Positions 17,117 through 26,470 are shown, counted from the stretch's first letter. The stretch is DNA of 64,000 nt from Turicibacter sanguinis (GCF_013046825.1 NZ_CP053187.1:1229501-1293500); one strand, 5' to 3'. The notes: generated by a model not told the origin, from the sequence alone. Program-made: numbers and translations.

Positions 17117-17574
17117 AGATATGCTCCTTTTCCATTTTATAAATAAAAGTATGTCATGTTTTAGAGAATTAGTAAATAGAATAAACATTCGAATGTATAC
17201 CTAAAATAACAGTGTAACAGTCTAGTTAAAACCAAGTAGTTCTTGGTGAAATGGGGATGGGTTCTCAGTACTACGTAGACGAATTTTCATAGTTATCATC
17301 GATTGGTAGCTCTACAGAATTTTAAGGTAAAATGCTTTTAAATAAAACTGAGGATGAGGTTAAACAAGATGTTGAATTTCATTTGAAGATGAATTAAAGT
17401 TTGTATTCGTTAGAGTAGCTGTTTGATATGGCAAGATGTATTTATACGTTTAGAACGGGAAACATTATAGCGAAGATGTCTGTTTTAGAGTGGGCGCTTG
17501 AGCTTTTGGGTGATGACGTGCAACCATTCATTTTCGAATCAATTAGAAGTTGAATGACTGAGGAGGTGACTGTA
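17117..17574. other. Intergenic region without a supported gene
   Basis: 458 bases between divergent genes. It must hold the promoter of the aldo/keto reductase (-) and of the 2H phosphoesterase (+). A 41-codon ORF at 17428-17553 lacks a ribosome binding site and may be a gene remnant. No riboswitch or strong hairpin was recognised. Confidence 0.5.
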
Positions 17575-18114
17575 ATGGATGATAAAATTTACTATCTCAT
17601 TGGCTTATTTGATGAAGTAACTAATGAACAAATTCAAAATATTCATCGAGAGTTATCAAATCATGAAGTTCCATCTTCTTCAATGTGTCCACACTTAACG
17701 TTTGGTTCTTGGACGAATGTGGATCTAAATTTGTTATGCCATTGGCTTGAAGAAGTATGTGAAAATCAAGAAGAGATTCAGATTAATTTTAATCATCTTG
17801 GTTTATTTTCATTAAAAGTTTCTTTTTTAGCACCCTATGTTTCTAAACAGTTAATAGAGTTTCATGATAAAATTCATGAACGCTTTGAAGAGTATTGTGG
17901 ACAGATGGGATATAATTATACTGCTAAATCTAATAATTGGGTTCCTCATGCAACCCTTGTTTTGGATGAAGAAGAGGCTGTATTAAGGTCATTACCGGTT
18001 ATTGCAGAAGCTTTTGTGCCGTTTAGTGGGAAAATTACATCGTTATTATTATGTGAGTTTGGAACATTCGAGGAAATAAAGAAATTTAAATTAAAACAAA
18101 GCATGGAGGTTTAG
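17575..18114 (+). CDS. 2H phosphoesterase superfamily protein (2'-5' RNA ligase-like)
   Basis: A 179-aa protein with the two HxT motifs of the 2H superfamily: PHLTF (His40, Thr42) and VPHATL (His125, Thr127). Members act as 2'-5' RNA ligases or cyclic phosphodiesterases on RNA ends or small nucleotides. The exact reaction is unknown here. ATG 17575 is preferred because gaggaggtga precedes it. The 3' end of the gene is built into a terminator hairpin. Confidence 0.85.
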   Translation: MDDKIYYLIGLFDEVTNEQIQNIHRELSNHEVPSSSMCPHLTFGSWTNVDLNLLCHWLEEVCENQEEIQINFNHLGLFSLKVSFLAPYVSKQLIEFHDKIHERFEEYCGQMGYNYTAKSNNWVPHATLVLDEEEAVLRSLPVIAEAFVPFSGKITSLLLCEFGTFEEIKKFKLKQSMEV

Positions 18115-18134
18115 GCCTCCATGCTTTGTTTTTA
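18093..18134. terminator. Terminator embedding the stop codon
   Basis: AAAACAAAGCATGGAGG pairs with CCTCCATGCTTTG and a T run follows. The stop codon of the 2H gene (18112-18114) is in the loop. It also works for the convergent gene on -. Confidence 0.92.
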
Positions 18135-18557
18135 TAGGGCATTTTCTTTGTTAGTTGATGCATCAAAATAATATTTTAATAATTGTTCAATTTCACTTTG
18201 AGTTAGCTCTTCATTGTTTGCTGGGGTTGAAGATTGATTTTGAGATGTATTTTTAGGTGAAGTTTCTATACGAATCATAGGGCTATAAGATTGCTTAGTG
18301 GAGACTGTACTTAGATAGGCGTAGTTAAATAGTTGTGAGACTGAGAAAGTTAAGAGACATGAAATGATAGCCACTGCTAAAAAACTAAATATTAGTGAAC
18401 GATTATTGCTTCGACAGTTGTTTAGTATGTTTTTTATCTCTGTTTTTAAAGTGGATTGAATGGTTACTTGATTTATCATCTCATGAGTTGTTTCATCTGC
18501 TCCCTCATGTGTCATAGCTAGTGATTCATTTGAAATATCTTCCTTATAATCTTTCAT
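18132..18557 (-). CDS. Hypothetical single-pass membrane protein
   Basis: A 141-aa protein with a charged N-terminal cytoplasmic region, one membrane helix at about residues 54-77 (LIFSFLAVAIISCLLTFSV) and a Ser/Thr/Asn/Gln-rich outer part ending in an acidic helix (TQSEIEQLLKYYFDAS). The architecture resembles anti-sigma-like or regulatory membrane proteins, but no domain is recognised. The ribosome binding site ggaggt lies 7 bases before the ATG. It is divergent from the GH3 gene. Confidence 0.72.
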   Translation of the reverse strand: MKDYKEDISNESLAMTHEGADETTHEMINQVTIQSTLKTEIKNILNNCRSNNRSLIFSFLAVAIISCLLTFSVSQLFNYAYLSTVSTKQSYSPMIRIETSPKNTSQNQSSTPANNEELTQSEIEQLLKYYFDASTNKENAL

Positions 18558-18674
18558 AAAAATACCTCCAATAGTTTAGATGTTAACCTAAAAATAACAT
18601 AAGAACCTTAAAATTAAATTAAATAATCACAGGCATACTTGAATATAATTTCATGAGATGAAGGAGGATTGAAA

Positions 18675-20903
18675 ATGAGGGATATAAAACAACTTATTAA
18701 TCAAATGACTCTCCAAGAGAAAGCAGGAATGTGTTCAGGACTTGATTTTTGGCGTTTAAAATCAGTTGAACGATTAGGAATTCCCAAGGTGATGGTTAGT
18801 GATGGCCCACATGGGTTACGTAAACAAAAAGATGGCGCAAGTGATGTAAATGACAGTATTAAGGCAGTTTGTTTTCCAGCCGGGTGTGCAACAGCCTGTT
18901 CATTTGACCGCGATTTACTCTATAATCTTGGTATTTTACTTGGTGAGGAATGCCAAGCAGAAAATGTTTCAATCTTGTTAGGTCCAGCGGTGAATATTAA
19001 ACGTTCTCCCTTATGTGGACGAAATTTTGAATATTTCTCAGAAGACCCGTATTTGTCATCAGAGATGGCTTGTAATTATATTCAAGGTGTTCAAAGTCAG
19101 GGTGTTGGAACAAGTTTGAAGCACTTTGCTGCTAATAACCAAGAGTCACGCCGTATGACAGCAAGCGCTCAAATAGATGAGAGAACGTTGAGGGAAATTT
19201 ACTTAGCTAGTTTTGAGAATGCTGTTAAAGTAGGAAAACCATGGGCAGTGATGTGTTCTTATAATCGAATTAATGAAGTCTTTGCTTCTGAAAATAAAAA
19301 GCTATTAACAGATATTTTAAGACATGAGTGGGAATTTGACGGATATGTGATGAGTGATTGGGGAGCTGTTAATAATCGAGTAGAAGGATTAAAAGCAGGT
19401 CTTGATTTAGAAATGCCAGGAAGTCATGTAACAAATGATAAATTGATTATTGAAGCTATTAATAAAGGGATATTAGATGAAACGACTTTAGATGAGGCTG
19501 TTGAGCGAATTGTAACGAAGATTTTTGAATTTGTGGATAACCGACAGGATGCTATTTTTAATCGAGATGTGCATCATGAAGCAGCAAGAAAGATTGCAAC
19601 GCAGAGTGCGGTGTTGTTAAAGAATGATGGGGTTTTACCACTAAATAAAGAGGCCAAGATTGCTTTTATTGGGGCGTTTGCTAAGAGTCCTCGTTTTCAA
19701 GGAGGGGGAAGCTCGCATATTAATACGTATAAAGTTAGTAGTGCACTCGAAGCGGTGTCAAATGTGACGTCGGTAAGTTATGCACAGGGATATGAGTTAG
19801 ACGTCGATCAAATCAATGAAGAGTTAGTTCAAGAAGCGATTCAAGTTGCTAAATCTTCAGAAGTGGCTGTGATTTTTGCTGGATTACCCGATTTTTTTGA
19901 GTCAGAGGGTTATGACCGGACACATATGCAACTTCCAAATTGTCAAAATGAATTGATTAAAGAAGTAGTGAAGGTTCAACCAAATACGGTTGTCGTGTTA
20001 CATAATGGATCACCAGTCGAGATGCCATGGATTCATGATGTTAAAGGGGTTCTTGAGATGTATTTAGCTGGTCAAGCGGTTGGATTGGCGACAATTGATT
20101 TGTTGTTTGGGCGCGTAAATCCAAGTGGAAAGTTAGCCGAAACATTCCCCTTAAAGCTTTCAGATAATCCATCATATTTAAATTATCAAGTTGTGGATGA
20201 TTTAATTCATTATCGCGAGGGAATTTTTGTAGGATATCGATATTACGATAAAAAAGAAATGAATGTTTTATTCCCATTTGGATATGGATTAAGTTATACA
20301 ACATTTGAATATCATGATTTAGTTTTAAGTCGAAAAGAAATGTTAGATACGGATGAACTTGTTGTTAGCTTGAAAATCACGAATACAGGAGCGGTAGCAG
20401 GAAAAGAAGTGGTTCAACTTTATGTGAGTGATTTAACTCATCTGACAATTCGTCCTATAAAAGAGTTAAAAGATTTTGTGAAAGTTGAGTTACAAGCGGG
20501 AGAGACAAAAGAAGTTCAGATGACACTCGATAAACGAGCTTTTGCTTGGTATAATGAAACTATTTCAGATTGGTATGTAGGCACTGGTGAGTATGAAATT
20601 TTAATTGGAAAATCTTCAAGAGAGATTGTTTTAAAAGATGTCATTAAAGTCCAAAGCACAGTGGAGTTACCATTTAAAGTCACAGCAAATACAACGTTTG
20701 GTGACTTAATGAAGCATGAAACATTAAGACCTATTATTGAATCCTTAGCTAAACAGATTGATATTTCTAATGTAGGGCAGGAGATAGACTTCAATCTTGA
20801 GCTAATTCAGGATACACCACTTCGTGAACTTCGCACTATTCAAAATATCGATAATGCAATGATTGAGTATTTAATTCAAACATTTAATCATTATTTATCT
20901 TAA
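18675..20903 (+). CDS. Glycoside hydrolase family 3 (beta-glucosidase type)
   Basis: A 742-aa cytoplasmic GH3 enzyme without signal peptide. The N-terminal TIM-barrel contains MVSDGPHGLR, the KHFAANNQE motif and the catalytic nucleophile Asp228 in YVMSDWGAV. The alpha/beta sandwich domain (about 320-540) has the GGGSSH motif. A fibronectin-III-like domain follows (VVSLKITNTGAVAGKEVVQLYV). The extra C-terminal helical segment of about 80 residues after the FnIII-like domain is unassigned. It cleaves terminal beta-linked sugars; the sugar is unknown. ATG 18675 is 7 bases after aaggagga. Confidence 0.93.
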   Translation: MRDIKQLINQMTLQEKAGMCSGLDFWRLKSVERLGIPKVMVSDGPHGLRKQKDGASDVNDSIKAVCFPAGCATACSFDRDLLYNLGILLGEECQAENVSILLGPAVNIKRSPLCGRNFEYFSEDPYLSSEMACNYIQGVQSQGVGTSLKHFAANNQESRRMTASAQIDERTLREIYLASFENAVKVGKPWAVMCSYNRINEVFASENKKLLTDILRHEWEFDGYVMSDWGAVNNRVEGLKAGLDLEMPGSHVTNDKLIIEAINKGILDETTLDEAVERIVTKIFEFVDNRQDAIFNRDVHHEAARKIATQSAVLLKNDGVLPLNKEAKIAFIGAFAKSPRFQGGGSSHINTYKVSSALEAVSNVTSVSYAQGYELDVDQINEELVQEAIQVAKSSEVAVIFAGLPDFFESEGYDRTHMQLPNCQNELIKEVVKVQPNTVVVLHNGSPVEMPWIHDVKGVLEMYLAGQAVGLATIDLLFGRVNPSGKLAETFPLKLSDNPSYLNYQVVDDLIHYREGIFVGYRYYDKKEMNVLFPFGYGLSYTTFEYHDLVLSRKEMLDTDELVVSLKITNTGAVAGKEVVQLYVSDLTHLTIRPIKELKDFVKVELQAGETKEVQMTLDKRAFAWYNETISDWYVGTGEYEILIGKSSREIVLKDVIKVQSTVELPFKVTANTTFGDLMKHETLRPIIESLAKQIDISNVGQEIDFNLELIQDTPLRELRTIQNIDNAMIEYLIQTFNHYLS

Positions 20904-20973
20904 TTTTTTGAATAAAAATTATATAAAATACAGAAATTAGTCATGTAACATATTCTTAAAGGAGGCGGCTTAT

Positions 20974-21096
20974 ATGAAGCTAGCACCTGGAGAGTTACAT
21001 AATTTAAAACAATTAACAATGAAGCGTTGTAGTCATTTAACTAACCAGGCTTTATATAAAGATAATGCTAAAGTTAATGCTACTAAATCTAGCTGA
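20974..21096 (+). CDS. Short ORF resembling the N-terminus of CotF-like spore coat proteins
   Basis: A 40-codon ORF with a strong ribosome binding site (aaaggaggcgg). Its start KLAPGELHNLKQLTM resembles the KLAPHEl-eL-el pattern that opens CotF-family spore coat proteins, but it stops after 40 residues and no continuation is visible in another frame. It may be a truncated gene or a genuine small protein. A terminator follows at 21154. Confidence 0.4.
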   Translation: MKLAPGELHNLKQLTMKRCSHLTNQALYKDNAKVNATKSS

Positions 21097-21153
21097 TACT
21101 AGTACGTTTCGTTTAGAAACAATGGCTTTTAGTTTTCTTTAATGTAGTACAGA

Positions 21154-21186
21154 GGAGATATATCGCGATGATATATCTCCTTTTTT
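21154..21186 (+). terminator. Intrinsic terminator
   Basis: GGAGATATATC / GATATATCTCC perfect 11-bp stem with a 5-base loop and T6. Confidence 0.92.
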
Positions 21187-21343
21187 ATATTCAATTAGGT
21201 TCCGTCTAAAATATTTAAATTAATTTTCATTATCAATTAGAGTATTTAATTGATAAAATATCAGTTTTTATATTCACAAATAAACTCAATTTGATTAATA
21301 TATTAATATAACTCTTTGCACTGCATATAAATCTACAGTACAA

Positions 21344-21457
21344 ACTGAACAGGCAGCGACTAAGTCGTGTGGCCGGGTTGCTTAGCAACAGCAGATTTAA
21401 TTATTCATATTGATGATAATTAACATCTGTGGGACAGTAAAATGTTTCACGGATGTT
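21344..21457 (+). promoter_or_regulatory. NiCo (czcD) riboswitch with terminator
   Basis: The sequence has the czcD/NiCo motif as I know it: ACTGAACAGGCAGC, GGCCGGGTTGC, AGCAACAGCAGAT and ATCTGTGGGACAGT in order, with the outer ACTG/CAGT closing helix. The 3' arm ACATCTGTG (21423-21431) can pair with CACGGATGT (21449-21457) followed by T7, forming a terminator that competes with the aptamer. Ligand binding should therefore allow readthrough into the CDF exporter. This class responds to Ni/Co; Fe(II) has also been proposed as ligand. Confidence 0.8.
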
Positions 21458-21538
21458 TTTTTATGTCCTTGTGAGACATTTTGCTCGTAAAACCATAGTA
21501 GTGAGGGTTATGAGAACGAAACTATGGGAGGATTAAGT

Positions 21539-22462
21539 ATGAAGAAAAAAACTGATAAACAAATTGCTATGCGAGTATCAGCCGTCTCAATCATTGGAAA
21601 TATTGCACTTTCTGTTATTAAATTACTTGCTGGTATTGTAGCTAATTCAGGAGCTATGATTTCAGATGCGGTTCATTCAGCATCAGATGTTATTTCTACA
21701 TTTGTTGTTATTATTGGATACAACTTCTCAAGTAAAGGTTCAGATAAAGATCATCCTTATGGTCATGAACGTTTAGAATGTATTGCAGCATTATTTTTAG
21801 CAGCCATTTTATTTGCAACCGGTGTTGGAATTGGAATAGAAGGAATAAACAAAATTCTTCAAGGAAATTATGGAAACTTAGCGATTCCGGGAGCTATTGC
21901 ACTTGTTGCGGCAGTTATTTCAATCGCCTTTAAAGAATGGATGTTTTGGTATACAAGACACGCTGCTAAAAAAATTAATTCGAGCTCTTTAATGGCAGAT
22001 GCATGGCATCACCGTTCAGATGCTTTATCATCGGTTGGAAGCTTTATTGGAATCTTTGGAGCCAGACTTGGATTTCCAATCCTTGATCCAATCGCCTCAG
22101 TTATTATTTGTTTATTTATTTTAAAAGCAGCTTTTGAAATCGGACGCGATGCTGTGGATAAATTGACGGATAAAGCCTGTGATGATGAAACCATTAATGA
22201 AATGATTAAGTTAATAAAAGCTCAATCAGGTGTTATTAATATAGATGAAATTAAAACACGATTATTTGGAAATAAAATTTATGTTGATGTTGAGATTAGT
22301 GTAGATGGAAATCTAACACTTAATGAAGCTCATGATATTGCACAAAATGTACATGATGCTATTGAATCTAAATTTGAACACGTCAAACATTGTATGGTGC
22401 ATGTTAATCCAGATACAACAAATATGACGTGCCATAAAAAAATTTCTCAAAGTGCCATGTAA
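21539..22462 (+). CDS. Cation diffusion facilitator (CDF) metal exporter
   Basis: A 307-aa CDF transporter. Metal-site motifs are visible: SDAVHSASDV (helix 2, HxxxD) and DAWHHRSDALS (helix 5, HxxxD), with DHPYGHERLE between helices 2 and 3. A C-terminal cytoplasmic ferredoxin-like domain of about 90 residues follows. It exports divalent metal in exchange for protons. The upstream riboswitch suggests Co, Ni or Fe rather than Zn. ATG 21539 follows gggagga; the terminator at the 3' end overlaps the last codons. Confidence 0.92.
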   Translation: MKKKTDKQIAMRVSAVSIIGNIALSVIKLLAGIVANSGAMISDAVHSASDVISTFVVIIGYNFSSKGSDKDHPYGHERLECIAALFLAAILFATGVGIGIEGINKILQGNYGNLAIPGAIALVAAVISIAFKEWMFWYTRHAAKKINSSSLMADAWHHRSDALSSVGSFIGIFGARLGFPILDPIASVIICLFILKAAFEIGRDAVDKLTDKACDDETINEMIKLIKAQSGVINIDEIKTRLFGNKIYVDVEISVDGNLTLNEAHDIAQNVHDAIESKFEHVKHCMVHVNPDTTNMTCHKKISQSAM

Positions 22463-22475
22463 GGCACTTTTTTTT
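22449..22475 (+). terminator. Terminator embedding the CDF stop codon
   Basis: AAGTGCC / GGCACTT stem with T8; the loop holds the final ATG TAA codons of the gene. Confidence 0.9.
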
Positions 22476-22517
22476 ATTTTAAACAGAGTATAATGAACTT
22501 AATCAAGGGGGGATTAG

Positions 22518-23051
22518 ATGATTAAATTGAAGCATCTTTATATTAGAGAAGCAACGGTTACTGATGTGGAAACACTTGTGGTATGGTGGGCGACTGGTGA
22601 ACTGATGCAACATGTTGGCTTTCCCAATGGGATTAGAACAAATATTGAAAAGTTAAGAACAGAACTCGAAATTCAAAAAGAGGATATTCAACCAACAAGT
22701 AAAAGATTTATGATTGTGAAAAATGATGGTTTTTCAATTGGAGAACTATCCTTTCATAATTTAGATCTTACGAATAAAAGTTGCGAAATCGGAATTAAGA
22801 TATGTGAGCTTAGCGAACAAGGAAAAGGATATGGAGAAGAAGCGCTTCGAGGTTTTATTAATTATCTTTTTAGGACGTATGAGCTTCATCGTATTGAGCT
22901 TGATACGTTACTTGAAAATAAACGAGCACAACATCTTTATCAAAAAGTTGGTTTTAAGGTAGTAGGAGTTAAACGTGATGTTTGGCTTGATCCAGAAGGG
23001 AATTATCGAAGTGCTATGGTGATGGATTTATTAAGAAATGACTTCTATTAA
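22518..23051 (+). CDS. GNAT-family N-acetyltransferase
   Basis: A 177-aa acetyltransferase of the GNAT fold, RimJ/RimL-like: LYIREATVTDVETLVVWW at the start, the acetyl-CoA loop in EQGKGYGEEALRGF, and the NKRAQHLYQKVGFKVVG motif near the C-terminus. It transfers acetyl from acetyl-CoA to an amine; substrate unknown. Single-gene unit with its own terminator. Confidence 0.9.
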   Translation: MIKLKHLYIREATVTDVETLVVWWATGELMQHVGFPNGIRTNIEKLRTELEIQKEDIQPTSKRFMIVKNDGFSIGELSFHNLDLTNKSCEIGIKICELSEQGKGYGEEALRGFINYLFRTYELHRIELDTLLENKRAQHLYQKVGFKVVGVKRDVWLDPEGNYRSAMVMDLLRNDFY

Positions 23052-23066
23052 GAAGTCATTTTTTTA
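23037..23066 (+). terminator. Terminator embedding the GNAT stop codon
   Basis: AAATGACTTCT / AGAAGTCATTT stem with T run; the gene's TAA sits in the loop. Confidence 0.9.
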
Positions 23067-23151
23067 TCTAAGAAAATTAATTTCGTTATAATTATATTGA
23101 CGAAATTATACTATCATATTATGATAAAGTTAAGTTAAGGGAGGAATGAAA

Positions 23152-23811
23152 GTGGATATTAAACAAAAATGTGCTAAAGAAGCATTGAAGCTAATTCCTA
23201 AGTCAGGGGTTATCGGACTTGGTGGTGGAAGTACGATTAGTTATTTAATTGATGAAATTAAGGAAAATAAATTGAACGTTCAAATTGTAACGCCTTCTGT
23301 AAAAACTAAAATGCTCTGTCTTGAAAAGGAATTAACCGTCCTTGATCCTATGGCAATTCATCAAATTGATATTGCTTTTGATGGGTGTGATGAAGTAGAT
23401 GCTAATTTTAATGCTTTAAAGAGTGGCGGTGGCATTCATACACGTGAAAAATTAATCGCATCGATGTCAAAAGACTACGTACTGTTAATTGATGAAACGA
23501 AGTTTAGTGAGGTTTTAACGTTTAAGCATCCAGTAGTTCTTGAAGTACTTGAATCAGCGATTTCTTATGTTCAATACGAGGTTTTAAAACTTGGAGGCGT
23601 TCCAGTGATGCGTCATTCAAGTGCAAAAGATGGATTTACGATTACGGAGAATGGTCATTATCTAATGGATGTGACGTTTTCTCAAGTATCAGATATTAAA
23701 GAGTTAAATGTAAAGTTAAATGAAATCTGTGGTGTGATTGGGACATCATTATTTACAAAAGAAGTGACTAAGGTTTTAATTGTGGATCAATTAATGGCAA
23801 AGGAGTGTTAA
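23152..23811 (+). CDS. rpiA: Ribose-5-phosphate isomerase A
   Basis: A 219-aa RpiA: GVIGLGGGSTISYLI near the start binds the phosphate, DGCDEVD and KSGGG (KSGGGIHTREKLIA) are the catalytic motifs. It interconverts ribose-5-P and ribulose-5-P. The GTG at 23152 is preferred because aagggagg lies 7 bases ahead, whereas the ATG at 23146 touches the Shine-Dalgarno. First gene of an operon with an oxidoreductase and an RpiR-type regulator, which suggests a sugar-phosphate pathway unit rather than the housekeeping copy. Confidence 0.9.
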   Translation: MDIKQKCAKEALKLIPKSGVIGLGGGSTISYLIDEIKENKLNVQIVTPSVKTKMLCLEKELTVLDPMAIHQIDIAFDGCDEVDANFNALKSGGGIHTREKLIASMSKDYVLLIDETKFSEVLTFKHPVVLEVLESAISYVQYEVLKLGGVPVMRHSSAKDGFTITENGHYLMDVTFSQVSDIKELNVKLNEICGVIGTSLFTKEVTKVLIVDQLMAKEC

Positions 23812-23812
23812 A

Positions 23813-24784
23813 ATGAAAAAATTAAATTGGGCAATTTTAGGACCAGGATTAATTGCAACTGAGTTTGCACAAGCCTTACTAAATGTACATGGAGAAATTT
23901 ATGCCGTTGGATCAAGGACGTTAGAAAAAGCAGAAGCGTTTGCTAAAAAATATCAGGTACAAAAAGCTTATGGAAGTTATGACGAACTATTAGCAGATTC
24001 AAATGTGGATGTTGTCTATATTTCAACCCCTCATTGTAATCACTATGAATATATTATGAAAAGTCTTCACCAAAATAAGCATGTGCTATGTGAGAAGGCC
24101 ATTACGGTGAGTAGCTCAGAGTTAAAAGAAATTACTGAGTTGGCAGCCACTAAAAATTTAGTTGTTTCAGAAGCGATGACGATTTACCATATGCCTCTTT
24201 ATGAAAAACTGAAACAAGTTGTACAGACCGGAAAATTAGGAACTTTAAAAATGGTCAATGTATCTTTTGGGAGTTGTAAGGAGTATGATGTGACGAATCG
24301 TTTCTTTAGCCCAGATCTTGCAGGGGGGGCATTACTTGATATTGGAACGTATGCTTTATCATTTGCTCGTTTCTTCTTATCAGCACAACCTCATGAAGTG
24401 TTAACGACAGTTAAAAAGTTTGAGACAGGTGTAGACGAGCAATCAGGAATCATTTTGAAAAATGATGCAGATGAGATGGCGGTCGTGACATTAACGATGC
24501 GTGCTAAGATGCCAAAGCGTGGTGTGGTAGCAGGAGATTTAGGATTTATAACAGTTGATAACTTCCCACGTGCAACACGTGCCATGATTACGTATCTTGA
24601 TGGAACAACAGAGGTTGTTGAAGCGGGAGTCGAGGCAAAGGCGCTTGAATATGAAATCTTAGATATGGAAAACTATATTTTAAATAACGGTGGAGATGAT
24701 GTTCTTCAGTTATCAGTAGATGTGATGGATATTATGACTGATGTCAGAAATCAATGGGGAATTAAATATCCATTTGAAAAATAA
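23813..24784 (+). CDS. Gfo/Idh/MocA-family oxidoreductase
   Basis: A 323-aa NAD(P)-dependent dehydrogenase. The Rossmann start WAILGPGLIATEFAQAL, the EKAIT (family EKP) motif and the C-terminal substrate domain with GGALLDIGTYAL identify the family. It oxidises or reduces a sugar, cyclitol or aldehyde; substrate unknown. It starts 1 base after rpiA and slightly precedes the RpiR-type gene, so the three are cotranscribed. Confidence 0.9.
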   Translation: MKKLNWAILGPGLIATEFAQALLNVHGEIYAVGSRTLEKAEAFAKKYQVQKAYGSYDELLADSNVDVVYISTPHCNHYEYIMKSLHQNKHVLCEKAITVSSSELKEITELAATKNLVVSEAMTIYHMPLYEKLKQVVQTGKLGTLKMVNVSFGSCKEYDVTNRFFSPDLAGGALLDIGTYALSFARFFLSAQPHEVLTTVKKFETGVDEQSGIILKNDADEMAVVTLTMRAKMPKRGVVAGDLGFITVDNFPRATRAMITYLDGTTEVVEAGVEAKALEYEILDMENYILNNGGDDVLQLSVDVMDIMTDVRNQWGIKYPFEK

Positions 24785-24797
24785 GGAGTTTTACTTC

Positions 24798-25637
24798 ATG
24801 ACTAAAAATGTGTTAGATAAAATTTTTGCGGTGTATGATGATTTATATGAAGCAGAGAAAAAAATAGCAACATATATTTTAAACAACCAGGAACAAGTCA
24901 TTGAGATGACCGTTTCTTCTTTAGCATCTGCGAGTGGAGCTAGTGAAGCAACCATTATCCGTTTTTGTAAAAAGTGCGGATATAAAGGATTTCATGATTT
25001 AAAGATGAATATTGCAAAACAAATGATGAATTCAGGTTCAGTTAATTCAAATGATTTGAATGTAAGTAATTTAAAACAATCACTAAAAAATATTTTAGAT
25101 AATAAAGTAGATGAGCTAACTCAAACGATTTCTTTGATGGATGAAAAAACGGTTGAATCGGTCCTTGATTTATTAGAAAAAGCAAGAGTTGTACAATTTG
25201 CCGCTGTTGGAAATACGATTCCTGTTGCACTTGATGCAGCTTACAAATTTAATCAAATTGGAATTAGTGCGGTTGCCACGCCAATTCATGAAACACAACT
25301 TGCACTTACTTATACGTTAACAGAGCAAGATATTATTATTGTCATTTCAAATTCAGGAGCTTCAAAAGATTTAGTGACTCTTATTGATGCAGCTAAAAAA
25401 CACAATATTAAAGTCGTTGGAATTACGAATCATGATAATTCTCCAATTGCTGTTCTTTGTGATTATCACATTACCACGTTCTCAAGAGAGCGTCTATTCT
25501 TCAATGAATACTGTTTCTCTCGCATATCTGCGATGACTGTCATTGAAGTGTTATTTCTTTTATTAACATCTAAAAAACGAGATGCCTATCAAATCATGAA
25601 TCAACATGAGCAAGCAATGGCAGATGATAAAATATAA
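24798..25637 (+). CDS. MurR/RpiR-family transcriptional regulator
   Basis: A 279-aa regulator with an N-terminal RpiR helix-turn-helix (VSSLASASGASEATIIRFCKKCGYKGFHDLK) and a C-terminal SIS sugar-phosphate-binding domain (VVQFAAVGNTIPVAL ... IIIVISNSGASKDLV). It very likely controls the rpiA/oxidoreductase operon in response to a phosphosugar. The start at 24798 follows aaggag; earlier in-frame codons overlap the oxidoreductase gene. Confidence 0.9.
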   Translation: MTKNVLDKIFAVYDDLYEAEKKIATYILNNQEQVIEMTVSSLASASGASEATIIRFCKKCGYKGFHDLKMNIAKQMMNSGSVNSNDLNVSNLKQSLKNILDNKVDELTQTISLMDEKTVESVLDLLEKARVVQFAAVGNTIPVALDAAYKFNQIGISAVATPIHETQLALTYTLTEQDIIIVISNSGASKDLVTLIDAAKKHNIKVVGITNHDNSPIAVLCDYHITTFSRERLFFNEYCFSRISAMTVIEVLFLLLTSKKRDAYQIMNQHEQAMADDKI

Positions 25638-25770
25638 ACAGAATCATCTATGTTTTCTTTTTGGTGCAAATTAGTATTATAAATAGTAACAATATGATAA
25701 AATGGTAAAATTATATATTTTTATAGGAAAAAATTATTAATCATGGTAAAATTATCAATGGGTAACAGAA

Positions 25771-26358
25771 TTGAAGAGAATAGGTGGGTTATTTTTGAAT
25801 ATTTTTACTATGATAAATGGATGGGGATCCGCAATCAAATGTAGTACCAGGATTCCAAATTTTAATTTTAAAAATATAATTTTTGAAAAAAACAGACCAG
25901 ATTTAGAAGAAACTACATTAGTACAATCATCATTTGATAATTTATTAATGCAATTACCTGTAACAATTATTAAAACAAAACATATTGTTAGAGATAAACA
26001 ATGCAAGCATCTATATCCTGATATGTTACAGGCGATGATTAAAAATAAGACGTCTGTAAAGATTAAAGATGTTGTTGTAGCCTTTGTCGCATGGGATAAA
26101 GACAATAGTCCGGTTAAAATAAAAGAAAGTATTGACTTTGGTGACGGGGCTTATATTAAAACAGTTAACTATACAGATATTAATTTAATTCCTGGTGGAA
26201 TATTTAAAGGCCAAAGAGGATTAGAAATTGATGAAAGTTGTGAAATAAACACATTCAAATCCATTGTTTTATCGTACACCAATTATAAAGAAGAAACATG
26301 GATTAATCCACAATTTGAAAAATTCTGCAGTCTTTATGAAGGAAAACAATTGAATTAA
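25771..26358 (+). CDS. DUF5780-like protein, unclear N-terminus
   Basis: The C-terminal half (KIKDVVVAFVAWDKDNSPVKIK ... GDGAYIKTVNY.DINLIPGG) has the pattern of DUF5780, a beta-rich extracellular domain usually attached behind a zinc ribbon and membrane helix. Here the frame opens after a TAA at 25747 and the only upstream starts are TTG 25771 or ATG 25810, neither with a good ribosome binding site. It may be the surviving 3' part of a longer gene, or a free-standing domain. Followed by a terminator. Confidence 0.5.
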   Translation: MKRIGGLFLNIFTMINGWGSAIKCSTRIPNFNFKNIIFEKNRPDLEETTLVQSSFDNLLMQLPVTIIKTKHIVRDKQCKHLYPDMLQAMIKNKTSVKIKDVVVAFVAWDKDNSPVKIKESIDFGDGAYIKTVNYTDINLIPGGIFKGQRGLEIDESCEINTFKSIVLSYTNYKEETWINPQFEKFCSLYEGKQLN

Positions 26359-26388
26359 TTGATTTAAGAATATTAAATAAAAATGCGT

Positions 26389-26413
26389 CCTTTTAATAGA
26401 GACGCATTTTTTT
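26389..26413 (+). terminator. Intrinsic terminator
   Basis: AAATGCGTC / GACGCATTT stem, 11-base loop, T7. Confidence 0.9.
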
Positions 26414-26438
26414 ATGAGGTATTTATCAAAGATATAAA

Positions 26439-26470
26439 AAACCATGAGTGCCTCACGGCAGTCATGGTTT
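26439..26470 (-). terminator. Hairpin with T run on the minus strand
   Basis: AAACCATGA / TCATGGTTT with an inner TGCC/GGCA helix gives a long stem. On the minus strand it is followed by TTTTTTATAT. It may be a second, distal terminator of the MetE-like transcript. Confidence 0.55.

Noticed and set aside
17428-17553. 41-codon ORF upstream of the 2H phosphoesterase gene
   Set aside because: No ribosome binding site and no recognisable family; perhaps a remnant, but support is too weak.
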